The notes below the pieces were generated by a model. The model worked only from the letters and a program-made list of their open reading frames with translations. It did not search any database and was not told the origin of the DNA. This document shows positions 6,773 through 12,466 of a stretch of DNA of 12,466 nucleotides, piece by piece. Numbering within the stretch: the first letter of the stretch is position 1; each line of letters begins with the position of its first letter. The translations under genes were made by a program, and so were the position numbers. The DNA comes from Candidatus Sabulitectum sp. (GTDB lineage: Bacteria; Fermentibacterota; Fermentibacteria; Fermentibacterales; JCC-6): NCBI GenBank assembly GCA_029940175.1, contig JAOZRM010000083.1, positions 1-12,466 of the forward strand, written 5' to 3'.

Positions 6773-7249
6773 ATGATAAAGGGTTTTGTTCTTTTTCTTC
6801 TGACTCTTACTCTTACTCTAACATCGATTGCGCTTGCCTCCCCTGAAGGAGACATGAACCTGATTATTGATGCTGTTTATCGCGCAGATGGAGAAACTGT
6901 TTACCGGGGATTATCGAATGAGAACCAGGAAGCACTGTCCATGGTAATGGTAATGATGACCCTTGCTCCGGATCAGGTAGCTTTGCAGCTTCGCGAACAA
7001 CTGGATGTTCAGATCTCCCCGTCTGAAGTCTCTTCTCTCAACGAGCAGGAGTTAATTTCAGTAATTATAGACTCCCCTTTCTTCAGAAGTGAGATACCGT
7101 ACTCCAGGGATATGATTGCCTGCGAAAGCCATACAATGCTGGGAGATACTGCTCTGGTTTACATATCCATTGTCAACGAGGACTCTGTCTACCGCTACCC
7201 GATGATGCTTCAGGAGGGAACCTGGAGAATTGCCACCAGTTTCTTTTAA
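6773..7249 (+). CDS. Small secreted protein of unknown function
   Basis: I do not recognise this 158-residue protein. It has a clear Sec signal peptide: Lys at position 3, a hydrophobic core with Thr-Leu repeats (10-17) and an 'ALA|S' cleavage site after residue 22. The mature part is acidic and mostly helical at first, with a Met-rich stretch ('SMVMVMMTLAP') around residue 60. It ends in a beta-like section, 'ALVYISIVNEDSVYRYPMM' then 'EGTWRIATSFF'. A final '..G.W+I' strand after a hydrophobic strand resembles NTF2-like / DUF4878-type secreted domains, but that is only an impression. The start has GAAGGG (6759-6764) about 8 bases upstream. The gene lies downstream of the TlpA-like gene and is followed after 8 bases by another small secreted protein, so the two are probably co-expressed. 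Confidence 0.7.
   Translation: MIKGFVLFLLTLTLTLTSIALASPEGDMNLIIDAVYRADGETVYRGLSNENQEALSMVMVMMTLAPDQVALQLREQLDVQISPSEVSSLNEQELISVIIDSPFFRSEIPYSRDMIACESHTMLGDTALVYISIVNEDSVYRYPMMLQEGTWRIATSFF
6803..6820 (+). repeat. Three-copy hexanucleotide repeat inside a signal-peptide coding region
   Basis: ACTCTT-ACTCTT-ACTCTA encodes Thr-Leu repeats in the hydrophobic core of the signal peptide. Slippage by whole units would keep frame and only change the length of the hydrophobic core. Confidence 0.6.
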
Positions 7250-7257
7250 GGAAAAAC

Positions 7258-7680
7258 ATGAAGTCACTACTTTTAGCAGCCCTGATTCTTGTGTCAGTAA
7301 CCTCAGCAAATTCCAGTTTCCCTGAAGACCCCGCTGGTGTACAGATAATAGACAGAGCCTATCACAACTTCTGGGGCGAAACTGTGATCTACATGAGACT
7401 CTTCAATGATGAAGAGCAGGGAACTGTTGAACTGCTGAAAGGCATTTTCGTTCACGGTGAGTGGAAATGGACACTGCTTTACACCTGGCAACCTACTTTG
7501 TACAACGGGTCGCCTCGTACATTTGAGTCTGTAACATTGCTCAGCGTTCATCTCGATTCAGACTGTCTTTTTATAACATGGATAGACAGACTGAACTATG
7601 AATACCACGAAGGGCTTGGTTCTCTTTATCTCCAGTACGACCCGAACAGTGGAGAACTAGAAGAGATTCTGATCGATTGA
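7258..7680 (+). CDS. Small secreted protein of unknown function
   Basis: I do not recognise this 140-residue protein. It has a Sec signal peptide, 'MKSLLLAALILVSVTSA', with likely cleavage after Ala17. The mature part is rich in aromatic residues and predicted beta strands (for example 'GEWKWTLLYTW', 'CLFITWIDRLNYEY', 'GSLYLQYDPNSGELEEI'), suggesting a small periplasmic or surface beta protein. One Cys (residue 102) remains in the mature part, so no internal disulfide is expected. An AAGGA site overlaps the upstream stop codon (7248-7252) and sits 5 bases before ATG, indicating coupled translation with the preceding secreted protein. It is the last gene of the rightward string. No terminator is seen in the 34 bases before the convergent oxidoreductase gene. 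Confidence 0.7.
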   Translation: MKSLLLAALILVSVTSANSSFPEDPAGVQIIDRAYHNFWGETVIYMRLFNDEEQGTVELLKGIFVHGEWKWTLLYTWQPTLYNGSPRTFESVTLLSVHLDSDCLFITWIDRLNYEYHEGLGSLYLQYDPNSGELEEILID

Positions 7681-7714
7681 AATCGTCTATCTCCTCCCTC
7701 TCCCTGTTTGCTCT

Positions 7715-9082
7715 CTAACTGTTTAACTTCTTCAATATGTTCTCTGCTGCTTTCACTATCAGATTGTGAGCAGGATAGAAAGACTGGTATGGCTGTGCTG
7801 AGTAGGAGAAATTCACCAGCTGTTCCAAAGTAATTCCATACTGTATCGCCATTGTGATTTTGTCTACCTTATCCGTAACCGGCTTACCGCTTACAAACTG
7901 TCCACCAATTATTCTGTGAGTTTTCCTGTCGGCAATCAGCTTCAATCTTACCTTTGTGGTGTCAGGCATGATTGGGAATGCAGTAGTGAACTCAGCATAA
8001 CCAACTTCTACATCAAAGTGTTTTCTTGCTGTTGTTTCAGAGAACCCGGTACCCCCTATGTAAAAATCACCTACTCTTGTGGCAGTTCCATTGAAAAATC
8101 CGGGGTACGTTCGGTGTTCACCCAGGAAGTTGTTTGCCAGAACCCTTGCCATAGGTACAGCGTTTGTGGCTAGTTTACCCGAAATTACTTCTCCGGTGAT
8201 TCCACTGGTGAACTGACAGCAATCACCTGCAGCAAACACATCATCGATGTTTGTGGCAAGCTTGCTGTCAACAACGATGCCATCACGCTCTGTCTTCAGG
8301 TTGGTATCTGCAAACAATTCAAGATTCGGCTTCATACCCACGGCGAACACAACAAGCCCGGGAAGAATGGCAGTACCCGCTTCACTGCAGTGGTCCATCT
8401 GGTCAAAGTGAATGATCTGCATGTTCTCAAGCAGGACTTCCTCCACTCTCTTCTCTCCCTGCAGTGCAGTTACTTTGCTTTTAAGGTGCAGTTTTACTCC
8501 GGACTTGATCAGGGATTCCTGAGTTCTCTCTACAATTCCATAATCAACCATGTTTGGCAGAATGTAGTCGCCCATGTCTACAAGGTGAGTTTCCACATTT
8601 CGTTCATTAAGAGCCTGGGCAAGTTCGATGCCGATGGCTCCTGCTCCCACAACAACTGCTTTTTTCAAACCATTATCAACCTGCTCCATGATTTGCTGAA
8701 GGTCATTTGCTGTTTTGAAAGTCATCACACCGTTGAGATCCCGGCCAGGTATCGGTGGAAGAACCGGTGTGGCACCAGTGGCTATGACAAGTTTACCATA
8801 ACCAATTTCACCGCTCTTTTCAGTTTGAACAGTTTTAGTGTCGAAGTTAACTTTCGTTACTTTATCTCTTATAAGAGACGCTTTTGCTTCTGTGACAATA
8901 GCATCCTTTTTCAGTGTTTTCTCATAGGGAAGAAGGCCTTCGATGGCATATGGCATGGCACAATAGATCATTGAGTGATCTTCCGGGCGTATGATGCCCA
9001 CGCTTAATCTTCCCTGTATTGTCTTTGCAATTGTTATCGCTGCCGGGCCTCCACCTATTACCAATATGTCGTACTTATTCAT
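7715..9082 (-). CDS. FAD-dependent NAD(P)H oxidoreductase (NADH oxidase / CoA-disulfide reductase family)
   Basis: This 455-residue cytoplasmic flavoprotein belongs to the class of pyridine-nucleotide disulfide oxidoreductases with one active-site Cys. The FAD site is 'DILVIGGGPAA' (5-15). The redox Cys41 in 'MIYCAMPYAIEG' corresponds to Cys42 of Enterococcus Nox and the CoA-disulfide reductase Cys. 'LVIATGATP' (98-106) and the second FAD motif 'VFAAGDCC' (282-289) are present. The NAD(P)H Rossmann motif is 'VVVGAGAIGIELAQAL' (143-158), with Asp169 at the end of the next strand, which usually favours NADH. The C-terminal dimerisation domain ends in 'YSAQPYQSFYPAHN'. The likely reaction is NADH-dependent reduction of O2, CoA-disulfide, polysulfide or a similar acceptor; sequence alone cannot choose. 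There is no rhodanese fusion. A TTGACA/TATATT promoter lies upstream, while the ribosome site is weak (GAAAGA). Confidence 0.9.
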   Translation of the reverse strand: MNKYDILVIGGGPAAITIAKTIQGRLSVGIIRPEDHSMIYCAMPYAIEGLLPYEKTLKKDAIVTEAKASLIRDKVTKVNFDTKTVQTEKSGEIGYGKLVIATGATPVLPPIPGRDLNGVMTFKTANDLQQIMEQVDNGLKKAVVVGAGAIGIELAQALNERNVETHLVDMGDYILPNMVDYGIVERTQESLIKSGVKLHLKSKVTALQGEKRVEEVLLENMQIIHFDQMDHCSEAGTAILPGLVVFAVGMKPNLELFADTNLKTERDGIVVDSKLATNIDDVFAAGDCCQFTSGITGEVISGKLATNAVPMARVLANNFLGEHRTYPGFFNGTATRVGDFYIGGTGFSETTARKHFDVEVGYAEFTTAFPIMPDTTKVRLKLIADRKTHRIIGGQFVSGKPVTDKVDKITMAIQYGITLEQLVNFSYSAQPYQSFYPAHNLIVKAAENILKKLNS

Positions 9083-9140
9083 GTTTTTAATATCTTTCTT
9101 TGGTTGTTATTTTTAATTAGTTATATGCAGCTAACTTGGT

Positions 9141-9170
9141 AATATATGATGATTCGCGGCTTTCTGTCAA
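9141..9170 (-). promoter_or_regulatory. Sigma70-type promoter for the oxidoreductase gene
   Basis: On the minus strand, a perfect TTGACA (9165-9170) is followed after 18 bases by TATATT (9141-9146), which matches 5 of 6 consensus bases. Transcription would start near 9134, leaving a leader of about 50 AT-rich bases. Confidence 0.55.
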
Positions 9171-9191
9171 ATCCATAGTGGTGTATATATT
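9164..9191 (+). promoter_or_regulatory. Candidate promoter for the beta-propeller gene
   Basis: CTGTCA (9164-9169) and TATATT (9186-9191) are 16 bases apart and match the consensus at 4 and 5 of 6 positions. The start would be near 9198, about 40 bases before ATG 9238. Its -35 box shares five bases with the -35 box of the leftward promoter. An alternative -10, TATACT (9201-9206), has no -35 partner. Confidence 0.35.
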
Positions 9192-9225
9192 GATTGCTTC
9201 TATACTTGAAATACCTAACCCATTC

Positions 9226-9233
9226 AGGGAGGA
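9226..9233 (+). promoter_or_regulatory. Ribosome binding site selecting ATG 9238
   Basis: AGGGAGGA lies 4 bases before ATG 9238, while the in-frame ATG at 9136 has no such site. This fixes the start of the secreted propeller at its hydrophobic N-terminus. Confidence 0.7.
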
Positions 9234-9237
9234 CAGC

Positions 9238-11445
9238 ATGTTACTGATTCTCTGCGCAATTTCTGCAGTTTTCTTTCAACCTGAGACAGGTTCCGTGATT
9301 CCATCAGAGTTCCCCGGCCTAAAAGGCTATGCCCCATTGACTGAACCAGAGGCTACTGGACAGGAAGAATGGACAGGCAGTGGCCCATGGGGAGGAAATT
9401 TAAGAGGGCTGGCCGCTTCTGAATCAGATAACAGCATTGTTATTGCCGGCTGTGGTTTCTCAATGGCTTCCGACGCAGGAGGAGTCTGGAGAAGTGCGGA
9501 TGGCGGAACAACATGGAATGTAACGGAACTGGCCCCACTTCAGATCAATGATGTCTGCACCGGAGGCTCTGCAGACCCCGGTAAATTTTATGCCTCTACA
9601 AGAACCGGCCTCTACTCATCTACCGATAATGGAGTGAGCTGGGACATTGTTTCAGTTGGGTATTTCCTTGCAGTTGGCGTAAACAGTGCAGATGCCGATC
9701 TGCTTATTGGAGGTCTTTCCTCCAACACTGGAATACGGAGGTCTACAGATGGAGGAGACTCCTGGCAGTCTGTAGGTCTGAACACAGGATTTATGAAAGG
9801 CTTCGGTTGTGACCCGGAGCATCCCGACACTATGTATGTAGCTATGTCCGGCATGAGCCATGCCTTGTACCGGTCAGTGAACGGAGGGGTTTCCTGGTCA
9901 GCGATTGGACCATCCGGTTCAGGATGGGGTGTTCTTGTTGCCCCGTTTGGTTCTGCAGCAATGATCATTCTCAGCACTTCCGACGGTTTCTACAGGTCGG
10001 TGGACTATGGACAAAGCTGGGATCTTGTGGTTTCCGGTGCCAGCTATGCGCCTGCAGTGTGTGATGGGGTCAATCTTTATGCACCAGTCATAAGTGAAAG
10101 CGGCGTCTATGAAAGCACTGATCAGGGGGCATCCTGGACTCTGAATACAAGTGGAATTACTGCTTCATTCTGGCAGGCAGGCTGCGCCTCTTCAATGGGC
10201 TATCTTGCAGGTCACAGCGGAGGTATTTACAGAACAGCAGCTCCGCAAAACAATTATGCCGTTTCACAAGAGGGAATCAGTAATGGCTACATACATGCTG
10301 TTTCATATGCTGCTTCAACAGGTATCCTGCTTGCAGGAGGTGATAGTCACGGTCTTTGGAAAAGCTCTGATCATGGAGACAACTGGGAGATTGTTTCTCC
10401 GGGACCGGCAAACTGGACAATTTACGACATTGCTCCTAAAACGGAAGATGATTACACCGGTGAGGTTCGTTATCTGGCAACTGCAGGTGGTGTTTTTCGA
10501 TCAGACGATGCCGGTGAAAACTGGACTATAGCCGGATTATCCGGAACCTCTATATCCTGCATTGCCTTTGACCCTTCCGATCCGGACATTGCCTGGGCAG
10601 GCACTTCCACAGCCGGCATTCAGTACACCACTAACGGTGGCGACACATGGACACTGGGAACCGGTTCCGCTGCAGGATTTTATCCCTCAATAGAACTTAT
10701 TGGAATGCCATCAGGCGAGTACCGCATTCTTGCCACTTTTCAGCAGAACAGTCAGGGTGTCTACTACTCTGATGACGGCGGGGCATCCTACACCATGACT
10801 CCTGTCTCCGGCACTTACCTCCCGGATCTTGGTGTTTCTCCACACAACGGAGGCTCAGGACCAACTGCTTTTCTTGCTACAGACGGAGGAGTGTTCAGAT
10901 CTTATGACTACGGAGAAAGCTGGGAAGCCTGTCCGGGATCATCCGGTCTCCTGTGGTCGGTGCAAGGCTCTCTGTGTAACAGTGTATTTGCCGGAACTAA
11001 TGGTAGTGGTGTCAGATGGAGCCCTGATGACGGAAACAGCTGGCAACTGTTAAACACCGGCATTGAGAACAGAGTTGTCTGGGACATCACCCAGGGGCAG
11101 GATCAGGGGCAGCTCTTTGCCGGTCTCCGGGGGTTTGGTGTTGTTGAACTTACCGATCCGTTACTTGGTGTGAAAATAGCAGAACAGATCAGTTCCACAA
11201 TCAGTATTACTGTTTTTCCCAACCCGGCATCTTCTAACATCACCTTTATTCTTGATGGTCTTTCAGAGGGCACTGGACTGGTTTCTGTTTACTCTGCTGA
11301 CGGAAGACTGGTTCACACGCAAAACATCACAGCCTTCAGTGAGCAAAGCTGGTCACCGGATGCAGGAGTTTCTTCAGGAATTTATCTTGTAAAAGCAGTG
11401 GCTGGAAATCGATCCGGTACATCGCGACTGGTGCTGATAAGATAA
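9238..11445 (+). CDS. Secreted Asp-box (sortilin/BNR-like) beta-propeller protein with type IX-like C-terminal sorting domain
   Basis: From ATG 9238 the protein has 735 residues. A short hydrophobic N-terminus (MLLILCAISAVFF) looks like a signal peptide, though it lacks the usual basic residue. Residues about 86-602 hold about twelve Asp-box motifs (S-x-D-x-G-x-[ST]-W), for example SADGGTTW (86-93), STDNGVSW, STDGGDSW, SSDHGDNW, SDDAGENW, TTNGGDTW and SPDDGNSW (595-602). The motifs are separated by 'G.....GIYRS'-like strands. This is the pattern of sortilin-type or sialidase-like propellers used for carbohydrate or protein binding. No sialidase Arg triad or catalytic residues were recognised, so binding rather than catalysis is the safer guess. 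Residues about 655-735 form a C-terminal domain starting 'VFPNPASSN' (659-667), with 'SGIYLVKA' and terminal 'RLVLIR', resembling Por/type IX sorting domains. It likely ends outside the outer membrane or at the cell surface. Confidence 0.85.
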   Translation: MLLILCAISAVFFQPETGSVIPSEFPGLKGYAPLTEPEATGQEEWTGSGPWGGNLRGLAASESDNSIVIAGCGFSMASDAGGVWRSADGGTTWNVTELAPLQINDVCTGGSADPGKFYASTRTGLYSSTDNGVSWDIVSVGYFLAVGVNSADADLLIGGLSSNTGIRRSTDGGDSWQSVGLNTGFMKGFGCDPEHPDTMYVAMSGMSHALYRSVNGGVSWSAIGPSGSGWGVLVAPFGSAAMIILSTSDGFYRSVDYGQSWDLVVSGASYAPAVCDGVNLYAPVISESGVYESTDQGASWTLNTSGITASFWQAGCASSMGYLAGHSGGIYRTAAPQNNYAVSQEGISNGYIHAVSYAASTGILLAGGDSHGLWKSSDHGDNWEIVSPGPANWTIYDIAPKTEDDYTGEVRYLATAGGVFRSDDAGENWTIAGLSGTSISCIAFDPSDPDIAWAGTSTAGIQYTTNGGDTWTLGTGSAAGFYPSIELIGMPSGEYRILATFQQNSQGVYYSDDGGASYTMTPVSGTYLPDLGVSPHNGGSGPTAFLATDGGVFRSYDYGESWEACPGSSGLLWSVQGSLCNSVFAGTNGSGVRWSPDDGNSWQLLNTGIENRVVWDITQGQDQGQLFAGLRGFGVVELTDPLLGVKIAEQISSTISITVFPNPASSNITFILDGLSEGTGLVSVYSADGRLVHTQNITAFSEQSWSPDAGVSSGIYLVKAVAGNRSGTSRLVLIR

Positions 11446-11451
11446 ATTAAC

Positions 11452-11492
11452 AAAAAAAAGGGCTCTCTCCATTATGAAGAGAGCCCGTTTTC
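11452..11492. terminator. Two-way intrinsic terminator between convergent genes
   Basis: GGGCTCTCT (11460-11468) and AGAGAGCCC (11478-11486) form a perfect 9-bp stem with a 9-base loop. On the minus strand the stem is followed by eight Ts (11452-11459 reversed), a strong terminator for the protease gene. On the plus strand it is followed by GTTTTC, a weaker terminator for the propeller gene. Confidence 0.85.
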
Positions 11493-11503
11493 ATATCAGA
11501 CTG

Positions 11504-12466
11504 TTAACGGATCAAGGTCATTCTTGAAACCGCTGTTCCATTGTTGGTTGTGGCTCTTACAAAATACATTCCATTGCCGATGTCTTCAGGAACATTCCAG
11601 TTGAACATGTGTGAACCGGAATCTATACTTCCGGTATGCACAGTTGAAATCGCTCTTCCGTATACATCAAACACTGAAACATCTGCTGTGCCGGAAACGG
11701 GCAGGTAGAGAGAGAAAGAAGCCTGTGAATTGACAGGGTTCGGAGAAATTGATGAAAGAACCGCATCAAAACCCTGTACAGCAAAGTTTGTATTCGTCTC
11801 TGTACCAACTGCCAGTGCTGAAAGAGCGGCCTGATAAACATCAACACGTCCTGCTCCGAAGTAGTTGTCTTTTCCTGTAGCACCAAGATCCACCGCAGTA
11901 ACTTCAAGTATAGAGTCTACCTGTGCAGGGGAAAGATACGGATTAATATTCAGAAGCAAAGCCATGCAACCGGCCAGATGAGGTGTTGCCATGGATGTTC
12001 CACTCATTGTTGTATAACCGGCAGGGTTGCTGTAACTGCAGCTGACGATGTCTGAACCGGGCCCGCAAATATCGGGATCGATAAGGCCGATGTCCGGTGA
12101 TGTGTCTGCATAGTCATTCCATGGAGCGTCAAACTTCCAGGTTGAATACCCAAGACTTGAGAAAGATGAAAGAGCATCTGTACTGGTTGTTGAGCCCACA
12201 GTAACCGTAGCGGAAAGTCCACCGCTGGTTGTCTGGTCAGGATGCAGCCATGGTGGCGGGCAATCACCTGGTGTACGGATATCTCCGTAAGTACTTGGGT
12301 TGCCTGCCTCATTTCCTGCTGCGATGGAATGAATAACACCTGCGGCAAGAACATTCTCTTCGGTTTCTCTCCAGGTCTGGCGTACCGGGTTCTGGCTCTG
12401 TGGCCATCCCAGTGAAGTGGAAATTACATGTGCACCATTTGTGACGCTGAATTCAAAACCATCCCG
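11504..12466 (-). CDS. Subtilisin-like serine protease (S8) with type IX-like C-terminal sorting domain (partial, N-terminus outside window)
   Basis: The frame is open to the right edge, so the visible 320 residues are the C-terminal part; an internal GTG at 12197-12199 is not the start. Visible S8 marks: 'HVISTSLG' (13-20), the strand before the substrate-binding region; 'IAAGNEAGN' (48-56) with oxyanion-hole Asn52; 'DICGPGSDIVSCSY' (132-145); and 'GTSMATPHLAGCMALL' with catalytic Ser158 (codon 11993-11995). The catalytic Asp and His lie beyond the window. 'ATGKDNYFGAGRVDVYQA' closes the catalytic domain. From about residue 237, 'LSSISPNPVNSQASFS', 'ADVSVFDVYGR', 'GNGMYFVRA' and terminal 'SRMTLIR' form a Por/type IX-like sorting domain. 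The protein is thus probably an exported or surface protease. It converges on the propeller gene with a shared terminator. Confidence 0.92.
   Translation of the reverse strand, partial: RDGFEFSVTNGAHVISTSLGWPQSQNPVRQTWRETEENVLAAGVIHSIAAGNEAGNPSTYGDIRTPGDCPPPWLHPDQTTSGGLSATVTVGSTTSTDALSSFSSLGYSTWKFDAPWNDYADTSPDIGLIDPDICGPGSDIVSCSYSNPAGYTTMSGTSMATPHLAGCMALLLNINPYLSPAQVDSILEVTAVDLGATGKDNYFGAGRVDVYQAALSALAVGTETNTNFAVQGFDAVLSSISPNPVNSQASFSLYLPVSGTADVSVFDVYGRAISTVHTGSIDSGSHMFNWNVPEDIGNGMYFVRATTNNGTAVSRMTLIR

Larger units (their letters stand above)
9083..9237. other. AT-rich divergent control region
   Basis: These 155 bases separate the oxidoreductase gene from the beta-propeller gene. They hold two candidate promoters facing away from each other. 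An in-frame ATG at 9136 has no ribosome site and lies beside the leftward promoter, so this stretch is read as non-coding. Confidence 0.6.

Noticed and set aside
8390..8974. 194-codon plus-strand frame inside the oxidoreductase gene
   Set aside because: It is antisense to a well-supported flavoprotein, has no family motif, and is rich in Phe/Ser/His as expected for a shadow frame.
9136..9237. Extended N-terminus of the propeller from ATG 9136
   Set aside because: It has no ribosome site, overlaps two promoter candidates, and the added residues precede what looks like a signal peptide with its own AGGGAGGA site.
12197..12199. GTG as the start of the subtilase
   Set aside because: The frame stays open to the window edge and the upstream part encodes S8 motifs including the oxyanion-hole Asn, so the gene begins outside the window.
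1..12466. CRISPR array, tRNA, rRNA, insertion sequence, integrase or phage genes
   Set aside because: No spaced direct repeats, cloverleaf, transposase motif or attachment-site repeats were seen on either strand by reading; a computed search could still find weak ones.

Overview
The window carries nine intact protein genes and two genes cut by its ends. No tRNA, rRNA, CRISPR array, insertion sequence or integrase was seen. The best taxonomic clue is that the two large secreted proteins at the right end both finish in a roughly 80-90-residue domain with a 'PNP' motif near its start, a 'GxY.V..' turn near its end and a terminal '..LIR'. This is the look of Por/type IX secretion C-terminal sorting domains, common in the FCB superphylum (Bacteroidota and candidate phyla such as Cloacimonadota, Fermentibacterota and relatives). 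Moderate GC, AGGAGG-type ribosome sites and sigma70-like promoters fit a diderm bacterium of that kind. The phylum assignment is inference.

Layout. (1) 1-186: the C-terminal end of a protein with an OB-fold, most like the tail of a DNA polymerase III alpha (DnaE-type) protein. It converges with a small MscS mechanosensitive channel (190-1005, minus). (2) 1006-1147: a divergent control region with an inverted repeat over the likely mscS -10 box and a sigma70-like promoter facing right. (3) 1148-7680: a tightly packed rightward gene string. It holds a YcbZ-type Lon-related ATPase/protease, a polysaccharide pyruvyl transferase family protein that appears to start at CTG, endonuclease IV (nfo), a lipoprotein with a C-terminal TlpA thioredoxin domain, and two small secreted proteins of unknown function. 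The first four genes are joined by 4-base overlaps or an 11-base gap. A hairpin without a U-run separates the TlpA gene from the last two. (4) 7715-9082, minus: an FAD/NAD(P)H oxidoreductase of the NADH oxidase / CoA-disulfide reductase type. (5) 9083-9237: a second divergent control region with two back-to-back promoters whose -35 boxes overlap. (6) 9238-11445: a secreted Asp-box beta-propeller with about twelve Asp-box motifs and a sorting domain. It converges on a subtilisin-like protease (11504 to beyond the right edge, minus) that also has a sorting domain. A strong two-way terminator lies between them.

How the genes may work together. The left gene string mixes protein quality control (Lon-like), cell-surface glycan modification (pyruvyl transferase), DNA repair (Nfo) and envelope redox (TlpA-like). 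No single pathway is obvious, and shared transcription may reflect only compact packing. The right-hand pair are probably independent cargo of one secretion system. I found no clearly new multi-gene system. The most unusual observations are the CTG start fused to the Lon-like stop codon, the overlapping divergent promoters, and the TlpA-like two-domain lipoprotein followed by two orphan secreted proteins.
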